64,000 nucleotides of DNA from Streptomyces maremycinicus. Lineage in GTDB: Bacteria > Actinomycetota > Actinomycetes > Streptomycetales > Streptomycetaceae. Under the pieces are notes generated by a model. It saw only the letters and a list, made by a program, of their open reading frames with translations, was not told the origin of the DNA and searched no databases. The position numbers and the translations under genes are program-made. The number at the start of each line of letters is the position of its first letter. Within the stretch, counting starts at the first letter, position 1. The stretch lies in assembly GCF_001184025.1 (NCBI RefSeq), contig NZ_BBYG01000011.1, positions 393,574 to 457,573 on the forward strand. The letters are read 5' to 3'. Positions 54,339 to 63,942 of the stretch are shown here, one piece after another.

Positions 54339-55237
54339 TGAGCCCCGCCACGACCCCCGCCATGAAGGTCGACGACCTGGTCGCGATCGACGTCCACACC
54401 CACGCGGAGGTGTCCTCCGAGGGGCACTCCTCGCTGGGCGACGACCTGCACGACGCGTCCTCCGCCTACTTCAAGGTCCAGGGCGAGCGGAAGCCCACCC
54501 TGGAGGAGACGGCCCGCTACTACCGTGAGCGGAAGATGGCCGCGGTGATCTTCACGGTGGACGCCGAGTCCGCGACCGGCACGGCGCCGGTCCCGAACGA
54601 GGAGGTCGCCGAGGCCGCCGCCGCCAACGCCGACGTCCTCATCCCGTTCGCCTCCATCGACCCCTTCCGGGGGCGGGCGGGCGTGAAGCAGGCCAGGCGT
54701 CTGGTCGAGGAGTGCGGGGTGAAGGGCTTCAAGTTCCACCCCAGCATCCAGGGCTTCTTCCCCGACGACCGCTCGGTGGCCTACGGCCTGTACGAGGTGA
54801 TCGAGGAGACGGGGACCATCGCCCTGTTCCACACCGGTCAGACGGGCATCGGCGCCGGAGTGCCGGGCGGCGGGGGGATCAGGCTCAAGTACTCGAACCC
54901 GCTGCACGTGGACGACGTGGCCGCGGACTTCCCGCACCTCAAGATCATCCTGGCCCATCCGTCCTTCCCCTGGCAGGACGAGGCTCTCGCGGTCGCCACC
55001 CACAAGCCGGGCGTGCACATCGACCTGTCCGGCTGGTCGCCGAAGTACTTCCCGCCGCAGCTGGTGCAGTACGCCAACACGCTGCTCAAGGACAAGGTCC
55101 TCTTCGGCTCCGACTTCCCCGTCCTCACCCCCGACCGCTGGCTCGCCGACTTCGACAAGCTGACGATCAAGGACGAGGTGAGGCCGAAGATCCTCAAGGA
55201 GAACGCCGCCCGTCTGCTCGGGCTGACCACACCGTAA
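54338..55237 (+). CDS. Amidohydrolase-superfamily decarboxylase/hydrolase (ACMSD-like)
   Basis: 299-residue metal-dependent TIM-barrel protein of the amidohydrolase_2 family, which includes aminocarboxymuconate-semialdehyde and resorcylate decarboxylases. Metal ligands visible are IDVHTHAE (HxH), GFKFHPSIQGF, LFHTGQTG, ILAHPSFPWQDE and the final Asp in LFGSDFPVLTPDRW. The ATG shares a base with the SDR stop (TGATG). It may decarboxylate or hydrolyse a cyclic intermediate for the following acyl-CoA ligase; the substrate is unknown. Confidence 0.9.
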   Translation: MSPATTPAMKVDDLVAIDVHTHAEVSSEGHSSLGDDLHDASSAYFKVQGERKPTLEETARYYRERKMAAVIFTVDAESATGTAPVPNEEVAEAAAANADVLIPFASIDPFRGRAGVKQARRLVEECGVKGFKFHPSIQGFFPDDRSVAYGLYEVIEETGTIALFHTGQTGIGAGVPGGGGIRLKYSNPLHVDDVAADFPHLKIILAHPSFPWQDEALAVATHKPGVHIDLSGWSPKYFPPQLVQYANTLLKDKVLFGSDFPVLTPDRWLADFDKLTIKDEVRPKILKENAARLLGLTTP

Positions 55238-55249
55238 GGGGCGTGGAAG

Positions 55250-56755
55250 ATGCGCAACGAGGGACTGGGGTCGTGGCCCGCCCGCCGGGCCCGCAAGACC
55301 CCGCACCGCACCGCCCTGGTCCACGGCGAGCGGGCGACGGACTACCGCACGCTCCACACCCGCACCACGCGCCTGGCCCACGCCCTGCGCGCCCGGGGCG
55401 TGCGGCGCGGCGACCGCATCGCCTACCTCGGCCCCAACCACCCGTCCTACCTGGAGACCCTGTTCGCCGCCGGCACCCTCGGCGCGGTGTTCGTCCCCCT
55501 CAACACCCGTCTCGCCGGCCCCGAGATCGCGTACCAGCTCGCCGACTCCGGCGCCAAGGCCCTCGTCTACGGTCCCTCGCACGCGGGCCTGGTCGCCGGA
55601 CTGCCCGGGAACACGGACGTCCGGATCTACCTCGAGGTCGGCGCCGAGTACGAGGAGGAGCTCGCCGCCGCCTCCGAGGAGCCGATCGACACCCCGGTCA
55701 CTCCCGACGACACCTGCATCATCATGTACACCTCGGGCACGACCGGCCGCCCCAAGGGGGCCATGCTCACGCACGGCAACCTCACCTGGAACGCGCTCAA
55801 CGTCCTCGTCGACACCGATCTGACCGCCGACGAACGCGCCCTGGTCTGCGCGCCGCTGTTCCACACGGCCGGCCTGAACATGCTGACGCTGCCGGTGCTC
55901 CTCAAGGGCGGCCGCTGCGTCCTGGTCGAGGCCTTCGACCCGGAGGCCACCTTCGGCCTGATCGAGCGGCACCGGATCACCTTCATGTTCGGCGTGCCGA
56001 CGATGTTCGAGCAGGTGGCCCGGCACCCGCGCTGGGCGGACGCGGATCTGTCCAGTCTGCGGATCCTGACCTGCGGCGGCTCGCCGGTGTCCACCCCGCT
56101 GATCGCCGCCTACCAAAAGCGCGGGCTCACCTTCCTCCAGGGCTACGGGATGACCGAGGCGTCCCCCGGCACGCTGTTCCTGGACGCCGAGCACGCCGTC
56201 AGCAAGGCGGGCTCGGCCGGCGTCCCGCACTTCTTCAGCGACGTACGCGTCCTGCGGCCCGACCTCACCCCCGTGGAGGTCGGCGAGACGGGCGAGGTCG
56301 TCGTCCGCGGTCCGCACGTCATGCCCGGCTACTGGGGGCTGCCCGAGGAGACGGCCGCCTCCTTCGCCGACGGCTGGTTCCGCAGCGGGGACGCGGCCCG
56401 GGTCGACGAGGACGGTTACGTCCACATCGTCGACCGGATCAAGGACATGATCATCTCAGGTGGGGAGAACATCTACCCGGCCGAGATCGAGGACCTCCTC
56501 CTCGCCCACCCCGACATCGCGGAGTGCGCGGTCATCGGCGTGTCCGACGACAAGTGGGGCGAGGTCCCGCGCGCGGTCGTGGTGCCCCGCGAGGGCGCCT
56601 GGCTCGACCCCGACGAGGTGCTGGCCTCGCTGTCCGGGCGGCTCGCCAAGTACAAGATCCCCAAGTCGGTGGTGGTGGCGGACGAACTCCCGCGCACCGC
56701 CTCCGGGAAGCTCCTGAAGTCCCGGGTGCGCTCCCGCTTCGGCACCGGAACCTGA
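55250..56755 (+). CDS. Acyl-CoA synthetase (AMP-binding, long-/aryl-chain type)
   Basis: 501-residue ANL-family ligase activating a carboxylic acid to its CoA thioester. Key motifs are IIMYTSGTTGRPKGAMLTH (P-loop, A3), QGYGMTEASPG (A5), DGWFRSGDAARVDEDGYVHIVDRIKDMII (A7-A8) and the catalytic Lys in PRTASGKLLK (A10). It lies 12 nt after the amidohydrolase gene. With the SDR and MaoC it forms a beta-oxidation-like set, probably for an aromatic or alicyclic acid (inference). Confidence 0.94.
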   Translation: MRNEGLGSWPARRARKTPHRTALVHGERATDYRTLHTRTTRLAHALRARGVRRGDRIAYLGPNHPSYLETLFAAGTLGAVFVPLNTRLAGPEIAYQLADSGAKALVYGPSHAGLVAGLPGNTDVRIYLEVGAEYEEELAAASEEPIDTPVTPDDTCIIMYTSGTTGRPKGAMLTHGNLTWNALNVLVDTDLTADERALVCAPLFHTAGLNMLTLPVLLKGGRCVLVEAFDPEATFGLIERHRITFMFGVPTMFEQVARHPRWADADLSSLRILTCGGSPVSTPLIAAYQKRGLTFLQGYGMTEASPGTLFLDAEHAVSKAGSAGVPHFFSDVRVLRPDLTPVEVGETGEVVVRGPHVMPGYWGLPEETAASFADGWFRSGDAARVDEDGYVHIVDRIKDMIISGGENIYPAEIEDLLLAHPDIAECAVIGVSDDKWGEVPRAVVVPREGAWLDPDEVLASLSGRLAKYKIPKSVVVADELPRTASGKLLKSRVRSRFGTGT

Positions 56756-56826
56756 ACGACTTCCCCGTGCACCCGTGCACCCGTGCACCCTCTGAACCCT
56801 GTGAACTCTCCTGTGAGGAACGGCAT

Positions 56827-57282
56827 ATGAGCATCACCGTCAACGGTCTCGACGAGCTGAAGAAGCTGGCAGGGAGCGACCTGGGCACCAGCGAGTGGAT
56901 CGAGGTCACCCAGGAGCGCGTCGACACGTTCGCCGACGCGACCGGGGACCACCAGTGGATCCACGTCGACCCCGAGCGGGCGGCCGCCGGGCCCTTCGGA
57001 GCGCCGATCGCCCACGGCTACCTCACGCTCTCCCTGTTCATCCCGCTCTTCACCGAGCTGCTGGACGTCCAGGGCGTCACGACGAAGGTCAACTACGGGC
57101 TGAACAAGGTGCGTTTCCCCTCGCCGGTCAAGGTCGGCTCGCGGATCCGCCTGGTGGGCAGGCTGACCGAGGTCGAGGACGTGCCGGGCGGGGTGCAGAT
57201 CACCGTGGACGGCACGATCGAGATCGAGGGCGGCGCGAAGCCCGCGGCCGTGCTCCAGAGCCTGTCACGCTTCTACGCGTGA
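56827..57282 (+). CDS. MaoC-family (R)-specific enoyl-CoA hydratase
   Basis: 151-residue hot-dog-fold hydratase. The catalytic Asp/His are in FADATGDHQWIHVDPERA, followed by GPFGAPIAHGYLTLSL and NYGLNKVRFPSPVKVGSRIR, all characteristic of MaoC enzymes that hydrate enoyl-CoA. It lies 71 nt after the ligase gene. The gap contains three copies of CGTGCACC in tandem (about 56767-56790). It should pair with the SDR to hydrate and oxidise an acyl-CoA chain. Confidence 0.92.
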   Translation: MSITVNGLDELKKLAGSDLGTSEWIEVTQERVDTFADATGDHQWIHVDPERAAAGPFGAPIAHGYLTLSLFIPLFTELLDVQGVTTKVNYGLNKVRFPSPVKVGSRIRLVGRLTEVEDVPGGVQITVDGTIEIEGGAKPAAVLQSLSRFYA

Positions 57283-57377
57283 GACTCCGCGAAGACCACG
57301 CCGTCAGGCTCGGCGAAGGCGGCGCCGTGGGGCTCGTAGGGCTCGGCGACGGCAGCGCCTGCGGGGCTTGACGTGCT

Positions 57378-57416
57378 GGGAACCGCGGGACCGCTGTCGG
57401 CGGTCGCGCGGTTCCC
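57378..57416. terminator. Bidirectional hairpin terminator
   Basis: GGGAACCGCG (57378-57387) pairs exactly with 57407-57416, and an inner 6-bp stem (57389-57394 with 57400-57405) extends it. It separates the convergent MaoC and PHP-hydrolase genes. Confidence 0.85.
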
Positions 57417-57436
57417 CACGTCCCTTCAGGGCCGCG

Positions 57437-59104
57437 TCAGCCGACGACGTCCACGAAGATCGGGTTCGAGTAGAACCACGTGTCGGCCCACGGATCGCCG
57501 TCGCCCGGCTCGTGCGGGACCGGGCCGTGTGGATCCACGGAAGCACCCAGGTAACCCGTTCCGTTGCGGTTGCCGTCGCTGCCCCGCAGCCGGAGGTAGC
57601 AGGACTCGTCGCCCACCGTGACCGGGACGCGCAGGGTGTAGGTCCCCTCGCGGCCGCTCACGTCCGTCGTGCGGACGACCTTCGTGTCGGGCGCCCGCCA
57701 GGTGTCGCGGTCGGACACCGCGCCGCGCACCGCGCCCCGGATCACGTCCACATGCGCCAACCGCGGCAGGATTCCCCGGGGGTTGGGACGGGAGGCGCTG
57801 GTGACCGTGATCTCCAGGGTGAGCTTCTCGCCCTTGCGCACCCGCAGCCGGCCGCCGAGGGTGACGCCCCGCCCGGTGCCGTGCTCCCGCCGCAGCCGGA
57901 CCTCCAGGCCGTCGAGCAGATGCCCGTGGTCCAGCCAGACCCGGCCCTCGCGCAGACCCGTCATCACCGCGCGGTACCCGTAGCGGGTCACCCCGACGTG
58001 GGTCCGGCTGAACTGCCCCGGCCAGAAGTCGCTGCCGGGCTGCGCGGTGCCGGTGTTCACCGGGTCGGGCAGCCTACCGGTGTCGTCGAAGCTCTGCCCG
58101 GCGGGCCAGTCGCCGTTCTTCCAGGTGTCGAAGACGGTCCGGTGGTTGTCGGAGTTGGTGGTGACCGAGAACAGCCGGCCCTCGGCCAGCATCGAGTCCC
58201 ACAGGCCGCCCACGGTCGCGGTGGCCCAGTCGAAGCCGCCGTAGGTGAGGTAGGCGTCCGCCGGGTAGTCCGCCCAGGACTGGGCGGACGGCTTGTTCTC
58301 GTACTCGCCGCGCACGGACGTGGCACCGCGCAGGCCGGGGATCGCCGCGCCCTGGGCGCCCGGCGCGCCCTCCATGCCGACGACGATCTCGGGCGCCGCG
58401 TCCCGCCAGTTGCGCAGCTCGTGCGGGGAGTCGATGCCGAGGCGCAGCGGGTGGTTGGCGAAGACCAGGACGTCGTCGACGTACCCGCTGCGACGCTGTT
58501 CGGCCAGCCATCGGACGGCCTTGACGGCGTGCGCCTCGTTGCGGGCGGTGTCGGCCGCGCCCGCGGCGCCCTCGGTGTAGCCGAGCAGCTTGCCGTCGTA
58601 GGCCAGCTCGAACCGCGTGAGCAGGTCGGTCTCGTGCGGGCCGGGGGCGGCGAACACCGTGCAGTGCTCGGCGGCCGGGATGTACCACTCCAGGCCCTGG
58701 AAGATGAGCTGGCGCGGGTTCGCGGCGCGGGCCTTCAGGATCTCCCGGTGTTCGAGCGCGGCGCCGCGGGAGGCGTGCCCGAAGTTGGAGTGCTCGTTGA
58801 ACACCATCCAGTCGAGGCCGTACCGGGCGGCGGCCCTGGCCTGCTGGGAGAAGGTGTACTTGGCGTCGTGGCTGTAGACGGAGTGGACGTGGTGGTCGCC
58901 CACCAGGTAGGCGAGACGCGGGTCCTCGCCGCCGTGGCCCCGGCCGTCGGCGGCTACGGCCGGGGTGGCCGCACCGCCCAGGGCGAACGCGGCGCCGAAG
59001 AGGCCCACGCGGCGCAGAAGCCCGCGCCTCGACACGCCCTGGGCGTCGAGGGCGGCGGGCGGGACGGACGGATCGGCCCAGGCGGGCAGTTGCTGCTCGG
59101 TCAC
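57437..59104 (-). CDS. CehA/McbA-type PHP-domain metallohydrolase, exported
   Basis: About 555-residue protein. The N-terminus has SRRGLLRRVGLFGAAFALGG, a Tat signal peptide. The PHP domain begins at about residue 65 with LVGDHHVHSVYSHDAKYT (metal His residues) and continues with NEHSNFGH, GLEWYIPA, VFANHPLRLG and TTNSDNHRTVFDTW. CehA-like members hydrolyse phosphoesters or carbamates. The C-terminal 150 residues form a beta-sandwich-like domain. GTG 59104 follows GAGGA. It is 20 nt downstream of the metallophosphoesterase gene and probably the end of the operon. Confidence 0.88.
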   Translation of the reverse strand: MTEQQLPAWADPSVPPAALDAQGVSRRGLLRRVGLFGAAFALGGAATPAVAADGRGHGGEDPRLAYLVGDHHVHSVYSHDAKYTFSQQARAAARYGLDWMVFNEHSNFGHASRGAALEHREILKARAANPRQLIFQGLEWYIPAAEHCTVFAAPGPHETDLLTRFELAYDGKLLGYTEGAAGAADTARNEAHAVKAVRWLAEQRRSGYVDDVLVFANHPLRLGIDSPHELRNWRDAAPEIVVGMEGAPGAQGAAIPGLRGATSVRGEYENKPSAQSWADYPADAYLTYGGFDWATATVGGLWDSMLAEGRLFSVTTNSDNHRTVFDTWKNGDWPAGQSFDDTGRLPDPVNTGTAQPGSDFWPGQFSRTHVGVTRYGYRAVMTGLREGRVWLDHGHLLDGLEVRLRREHGTGRGVTLGGRLRVRKGEKLTLEITVTSASRPNPRGILPRLAHVDVIRGAVRGAVSDRDTWRAPDTKVVRTTDVSGREGTYTLRVPVTVGDESCYLRLRGSDGNRNGTGYLGASVDPHGPVPHEPGDGDPWADTWFYSNPIFVDVVG

Positions 59105-59124
59105 GGAGATCCTCGTGCGGAAGG

Positions 59125-60975
59125 TCAGTGGTTCAGGAAGGAGGTGACGGGCAGCGCCCGCGCGACGATCCGGACGTCGCCGAGGCGGCCGTGCAGGATC
59201 TGGTCGATCCGTCCGCCGTACTCGTAGCCGCCGAGCAGCCACGGCAGCCCGACGGACGTGATGCCTACGGACACCGCCGTGGGGTTGCGCACCACCGGGC
59301 AGCCCTCGACGTACAGCGTGGTGTGCCTGCCGTCGTTGACGACCGCGAGGTGCCACCAGGTCTCCAGCGGGGTCTCCTGGCCCCAGTTGGTGGCGATGCC
59401 CTGCTGGTTCAGCGGACGCACCGCCCACTGCGGTTCCCGGTCATCGGACAGGGAGAGGGTGGCGAGCGGCTCGTCGGGGTCGTCGCCGGTCCTGCCCGCG
59501 GCGCCGCCCGTGCCGGTCCGGCTGACCAGTCCCGACCAGGCGTGGTGCGCGGGGTCCCAGTCGGCGGGGAGCCGGTAGAACGCCTCGATGGTGTAACCGT
59601 CGCGGAAAGTAGCCGAGTTGAGCGGGGCGCCGTCGACCGTGCGCAGGTAGGCGCCCTTCAGCGGTGACCTGTACCCCCGGAACTCCAGGCTGCCGTGCCC
59701 GGGTTGGTCCGGGTGGTGGTCGGACGACCAGGTCAGGGTGCCGCCGCCCACCGTGACGAGGGCGAGGTCGTTTCCGCGTCCGGACAGGTCGCGGACGGTG
59801 CCGTCGACCGCCGTGCCGTCTTCGTGGCCGTCGAAGCGCCAGTAGGCGACCGTGTCGCGCACCAGCACCTTCGACGGGGGGCGGGCGGCACGCGCGGGCA
59901 CCGGGTCGAAACCCGCGAAGCGCTCGGCGAAGTCGATGTCGACCGTGAACCGGTCGGCGTCGCCGCTGAGTTCGATCTCCTGTCGCTCCAGCTCGTTGAG
60001 CCCCGCGGCGGCCCGGCCGAGGATCCACGGGGAGACCGTCTCCACGTCGATGACGTTCCGGTCGAGGTCGAAGCGGTAGAGGCGGATCATCGCAGCGCCG
60101 CCGAAGTATCGATTCTGATAGTTCGTCAGATGCAGTTGGACGTCATGTCCGGCCGCGTTCCGGCGGGTCGCCCGGCCGGCGGGCCAGTAGTGCCCGTTCA
60201 GGGTGAGGAAGATCTGGTCGTGGCCCTCGATCAGCCGCTCCCACAGTCGGCCGCCGTACGCCGACAGGGTGTCGTCCCCGGCGACCAGCTCGTGCGTGGT
60301 CAGAACGACCGGGGTCCTCGGGTGCCGGGCGAGGACACCCGCCGCCCAGGCGTACCCCTGCTCCGACAGCCGCCAGTCCAGCGCGAGCACCATCCACGCC
60401 CGGCCGCCCGCCCGGAACAGGTGGAAGGTGTTGTAACCGTCGGGTGAGGCTCCGCCGAAGGTGGGCTTGCCCCTGAAACGCCGCGGACCGAAGGCGTCAA
60501 GGTACGGGGTCGGGCCGCGCTGGTCGGTCGTCGACGACTTCACGTCGTGGTTGCCGGCCAGCACGCTGTACCCGACGCCGTGCCGGTCGAGCAGCCCGAA
60601 CGCCTCACCGATCGCGGTGACTTCGTCCTTCGCCCCGTTCTGGGTGAGGTCGCCCAGGTGGGACAGGAACACGAGGTTCTCGTGCCGGCCTCGATCGAGG
60701 AGGTAGCGCAGGGACGCCTCGACCGGCGCCCCGTCGATGCTCGGGCCGTCGAAGAGGTACTGCGTGTCGGGCATGACGGCGAGCGTGAAACGGCGGCTGC
60801 CGGGATCCGGGCGCCAGGCGGCGGACGCCTCGGTGGCGGCCGCCTCCGCCGTGGCCGGCAGCGCGAGAGCGGCCGTGGCGGCCGCGCCGAGCAGCGCGGT
60901 CGCCCGGAGGAAACCGCGCCTCCCGGCGCCGGCCGGCGCGGCCTCGCCCGGGTCGGGGGCATGCGAAGTGCACAC
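59125..60975 (-). CDS. Exported metallophosphoesterase with C-terminal LamG-like domain
   Basis: 616-residue protein. A Tat-type signal (GRRGFLRATALLGAAATAALALPATAEA) precedes a calcineurin-like phosphoesterase domain: MPDTQYL, SHLGDLTQNG (GDxxxNG), AGNHDVKS (GNHD), TTHELVAG and LNGHYWPAG carry the metal ligands. The region from about residue 385 to the end is a LamG/concanavalin-like sandwich (YWRFDGHEDGT, YTIEAFYRLPADW, WWHLAVVNDGRHTTLYVEG, LLGGYEYGGRID). It likely acts on phosphorylated glycans or nucleotides outside the cell (inference). It sits 39 nt after the beta-galactosidase gene. Confidence 0.9.
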   Translation of the reverse strand: MCTSHAPDPGEAAPAGAGRRGFLRATALLGAAATAALALPATAEAAATEASAAWRPDPGSRRFTLAVMPDTQYLFDGPSIDGAPVEASLRYLLDRGRHENLVFLSHLGDLTQNGAKDEVTAIGEAFGLLDRHGVGYSVLAGNHDVKSSTTDQRGPTPYLDAFGPRRFRGKPTFGGASPDGYNTFHLFRAGGRAWMVLALDWRLSEQGYAWAAGVLARHPRTPVVLTTHELVAGDDTLSAYGGRLWERLIEGHDQIFLTLNGHYWPAGRATRRNAAGHDVQLHLTNYQNRYFGGAAMIRLYRFDLDRNVIDVETVSPWILGRAAAGLNELERQEIELSGDADRFTVDIDFAERFAGFDPVPARAARPPSKVLVRDTVAYWRFDGHEDGTAVDGTVRDLSGRGNDLALVTVGGGTLTWSSDHHPDQPGHGSLEFRGYRSPLKGAYLRTVDGAPLNSATFRDGYTIEAFYRLPADWDPAHHAWSGLVSRTGTGGAAGRTGDDPDEPLATLSLSDDREPQWAVRPLNQQGIATNWGQETPLETWWHLAVVNDGRHTTLYVEGCPVVRNPTAVSVGITSVGLPWLLGGYEYGGRIDQILHGRLGDVRIVARALPVTSFLNH

Positions 60976-61014
60976 GTGTGCTCCGTGGGTGAGCCCGTTG
61001 CCGAGAACGGGGGT

Positions 61015-63942
61015 TCAAAGGACGCGCAGGGTCCAGCTCCAGCGGTGGACACCCGGTGCGACCAGGTAGGAGGGGAAGGTGTCGGGGCCGCACGACGCCG
61101 TGCCGAGGCCGCGGTGCGCCGCGTCGAGGTGCACCACACAGCCCTCGCGCGGGACGAGTTCGTCGTGGTGGGTGACGGCCGTCAGATCCTCGGCGCGGTA
61201 CCGCGTGACGGAGACCTGGCGCGGCTCGTCCAGCGTGACGGACAGGCCCGTGGCGTCCGGCGCGGAGAGCGTGAAGCGCCGTACACCGTGCCGGCCACCG
61301 CTCTCCTGCGGGCGCAGGTACGGGGTGAACAACGCGTCGACCGGGGCGTGGTGATGGCCGACCGGCGCACCCGCGCTCCGGTCCGGGTACGACTCCCAGG
61401 GGCCCTGTCCGAACCAGTCCAGCCGGTCCGGGCCCGCCACCGTCTCGAAGACCGAGCCGACGCGCGCCACGTCGTCGAACTCCTCGGGCAGCTCGGCCTG
61501 TTCGTCGATCCGGATGCCGCCCTCCACCGGGGTGAAGACCTGCCGGTGCCGGACGACGCCGGTGGTGCCGGCGTACTCGGCCAGCACGGTGACCCCGTCA
61601 CCCTCCTGGTGCACGGACACCAGCCTGCGCACGAGGGCGTCCAGGCCCCATGTCCGCCAGCGCAGCGCCATGCCGCCCAGCTCGTCGTTGTCGGTGGGCG
61701 CCCGCCACAGCGACAGGACGGGCGCGGAGGTCAGCAGGGGGTGGACGAGGAGGCCGTCGGCGTCGATCTCGACACGGCCGGGACCCACCGGGTCCTCGAC
61801 CGGCACCGGCGCCCGCAGTCGCACCTGCGGCGTACAGACCTCGGTGCCGCGAGCGGCCCACGGCCCGTCCTGTGCCGTGGTCACCCGCAGGGTCAGCCAC
61901 GCCTCGCCGCCGTCGTCCGGCACCGTGAACGGCAGCGGCACCACGGCCGTACCGCCGGGCGCCAGGTCGGGCAGCTCGGCCGGCGCGGTGAGCCGGGTGC
62001 CGTCGGCGAGTGCCAGTTCCCACTCGCCCGCGAGCCACTCCAGGCCGCGGAAGTGCTGGTGGTTGGAGACCGTCGCCCCGTCCGGCCCGGCGGCCTGGAG
62101 CCGTACCGGCGCGGAGAGTTCCCGGTGCTCGTACATCACCGGCTTCGGGGTGCGGTCCGGGAAGACGACGCCGTCCGCGATGAACGCGCCGTCGTGGTCC
62201 TTCTCGCCGAAGTCGCCGCCGTACGCCCAGCGGTGGCCGGGCGCGGTGACAGCGTTGTCATAGAGTCCGGCGCCCCCGGGCCCGACCGGTTTTCCGTCGT
62301 TCACACGCTGGAGGATGCCGTGGTCCCAGAACTCCCAGATGAACCCGCCCTGAAGACCCGGGGTGGCCTCGATGGCGGCCCAGTGGTCGGCCAGCGTGCC
62401 GTTGCTGTTGCCCATCGCGTGGGAGTACTCGCACTGGATGAGCGGCTTGGTCTGCTGCCCGGACAGCGCGTGCGCCACGCAGTCCTCCAGGGGCGCGTAC
62501 ATCGGGCAGGCGATGTCGGAGGCCACCTCCGGGTCGGCCCAGCCGGTCTTGGCGGCCCCCTCGTACTGAAGCGGCCGGGTCGGGTCGTGCCGGCGCACCC
62601 AGCCCGCGGCGGCGTCGTGGTTGGCGCCGTAGTCCGACTCGTTGCCCAGCGACCAGATGATGACCGACGGGTGGTTCTTGTCCCGCAGCACCATCCGCGA
62701 GACCCGGTCGACGAAGGCGTTCAGATAACGCGGGTCGTCGGCGATCTCGTGCGCGTGGTCGTGGGACTCGATGTCCGCCTCGTCGACGACGTAGAAGCCG
62801 AGTTCGTCGGCGAGGTCGTACAGCGTGGGGTCGTTCGGGTAGTGGGCGGTACGGATCGCGTTGAAGCCGAACCGCTTCAGCAGCACCAGGTCGGCGCGCA
62901 TGTCGTCGTACGACACGGTCCGCCCCGTCAGGGGGTGGAAGTCGTGCCGGTTCACCCCGCGGATGAACACCCGCTCGCCGTTGACCAGCAGATCCCGGCC
63001 GACGATGGTCACGTCGCGGAAGCCGATCCGGTGGCGGGAGGCGTCGGCGACGCTGCCGTCGGCGCGGTGCAGCCGGACCGTCAGGCCGTACAGCTCGGGC
63101 GTCTCGGCCGTCCAGGTGCGCACCTCGGGCACCCGCGCGCGCAGCCGTGCCTCGCCGAGGAAGGCGGACACGCGCTCCTCCTCGGTGTTGGCGAGGTCGA
63201 ACTCCGCGTCCTGCGCCAGCGGAAGCCCGTCCAGTTCCCCGCTGACGTACCAGCCCGCGGGCAGTGCCCCGGCCGAGTTCCGCACCTGGCAGTCGACCCG
63301 CAGTTCGCCGTCCCGCGCGGCCCGCACGGTCACGTCCGCCAGTCGCAGCGGGTCGGTCGCGTAGAGCAGGACCGAGCGGGTGATCCCGGCATGCCACCAG
63401 TGGTCCTGGTCCTCGATGTGCGAGGCGTCCGACCACTTGACGACCGTCAGCCGCAGCACGGAACGGCCACCCGGGCGCACCACGCCCGACAGATCGAACT
63501 CGGCCGCCAGATGCGAGTCCTTGGAGATGCCGACCGGCCGCCCGTCCACATGCACCAGCAGCACGCTCTCGGCGGCCCCGACCTGGAGCACGACGCGGCG
63601 CCCGGCCCACTCGGCGGGGACGTCGATCTCCCGCTCGTACACACCCGTCGGATTGTCGGCGGGCGACAGCGGCGGGAACTCCGCGAACGGCATGCGGATG
63701 TTCAGGTACTGCGGCAGGTCGTCGGCGCCCTCGATGGTCTGCATGGTCCACACGCCGGGCACGGCCGCCCTCGACCAGGCACCGTCGACCGGCGCGTCCG
63801 GAGCGGGCAGCAACCGGAAACGCCAGTCGCCGTCCAGGGAGTGTGCTCCGGAGCGCCGGTCGACGGCGTTCATGGGCAGCCGTCCCCACGAGGTCACCTC
63901 GGGTGCCTCCCAGGGGCGGAGCGTCAGCAGCGGATCCGTCAC
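61015..63942 (-). CDS. lacZ: GH2 beta-galactosidase (LacZ-type)
   Basis: 975-residue cytoplasmic beta-galactosidase without a signal peptide. The five LacZ domains are recognisable. The jelly-roll start has SLDGDWRF and YLNIRMPF. The catalytic barrel has FIRGVNRHDFHPLTGR, the acid/base IIWSLGNESDYG and the nucleophile in LIQCEYSHAMGNSNG. GGFIWEFWDHGI and a C-terminal Bgal_small_N-like domain (WRAPTDNDELGG, WFGQGPWESYPDR) follow. GTG 63942 overlaps the stop of the upstream sugar-permease gene. This places it in an ABC sugar uptake operon for a beta-galactoside. Confidence 0.94.
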   Translation of the reverse strand: MTDPLLTLRPWEAPEVTSWGRLPMNAVDRRSGAHSLDGDWRFRLLPAPDAPVDGAWSRAAVPGVWTMQTIEGADDLPQYLNIRMPFAEFPPLSPADNPTGVYEREIDVPAEWAGRRVVLQVGAAESVLLVHVDGRPVGISKDSHLAAEFDLSGVVRPGGRSVLRLTVVKWSDASHIEDQDHWWHAGITRSVLLYATDPLRLADVTVRAARDGELRVDCQVRNSAGALPAGWYVSGELDGLPLAQDAEFDLANTEEERVSAFLGEARLRARVPEVRTWTAETPELYGLTVRLHRADGSVADASRHRIGFRDVTIVGRDLLVNGERVFIRGVNRHDFHPLTGRTVSYDDMRADLVLLKRFGFNAIRTAHYPNDPTLYDLADELGFYVVDEADIESHDHAHEIADDPRYLNAFVDRVSRMVLRDKNHPSVIIWSLGNESDYGANHDAAAGWVRRHDPTRPLQYEGAAKTGWADPEVASDIACPMYAPLEDCVAHALSGQQTKPLIQCEYSHAMGNSNGTLADHWAAIEATPGLQGGFIWEFWDHGILQRVNDGKPVGPGGAGLYDNAVTAPGHRWAYGGDFGEKDHDGAFIADGVVFPDRTPKPVMYEHRELSAPVRLQAAGPDGATVSNHQHFRGLEWLAGEWELALADGTRLTAPAELPDLAPGGTAVVPLPFTVPDDGGEAWLTLRVTTAQDGPWAARGTEVCTPQVRLRAPVPVEDPVGPGRVEIDADGLLVHPLLTSAPVLSLWRAPTDNDELGGMALRWRTWGLDALVRRLVSVHQEGDGVTVLAEYAGTTGVVRHRQVFTPVEGGIRIDEQAELPEEFDDVARVGSVFETVAGPDRLDWFGQGPWESYPDRSAGAPVGHHHAPVDALFTPYLRPQESGGRHGVRRFTLSAPDATGLSVTLDEPRQVSVTRYRAEDLTAVTHHDELVPREGCVVHLDAAHRGLGTASCGPDTFPSYLVAPGVHRWSWTLRVL

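Noticed and set aside
56765..56790. Three tandem CGTGCACC units before the MaoC gene as a regulator site
   Set aside because: Short, near the ligase stop, without symmetry or a promoter context; more likely simple slippage.
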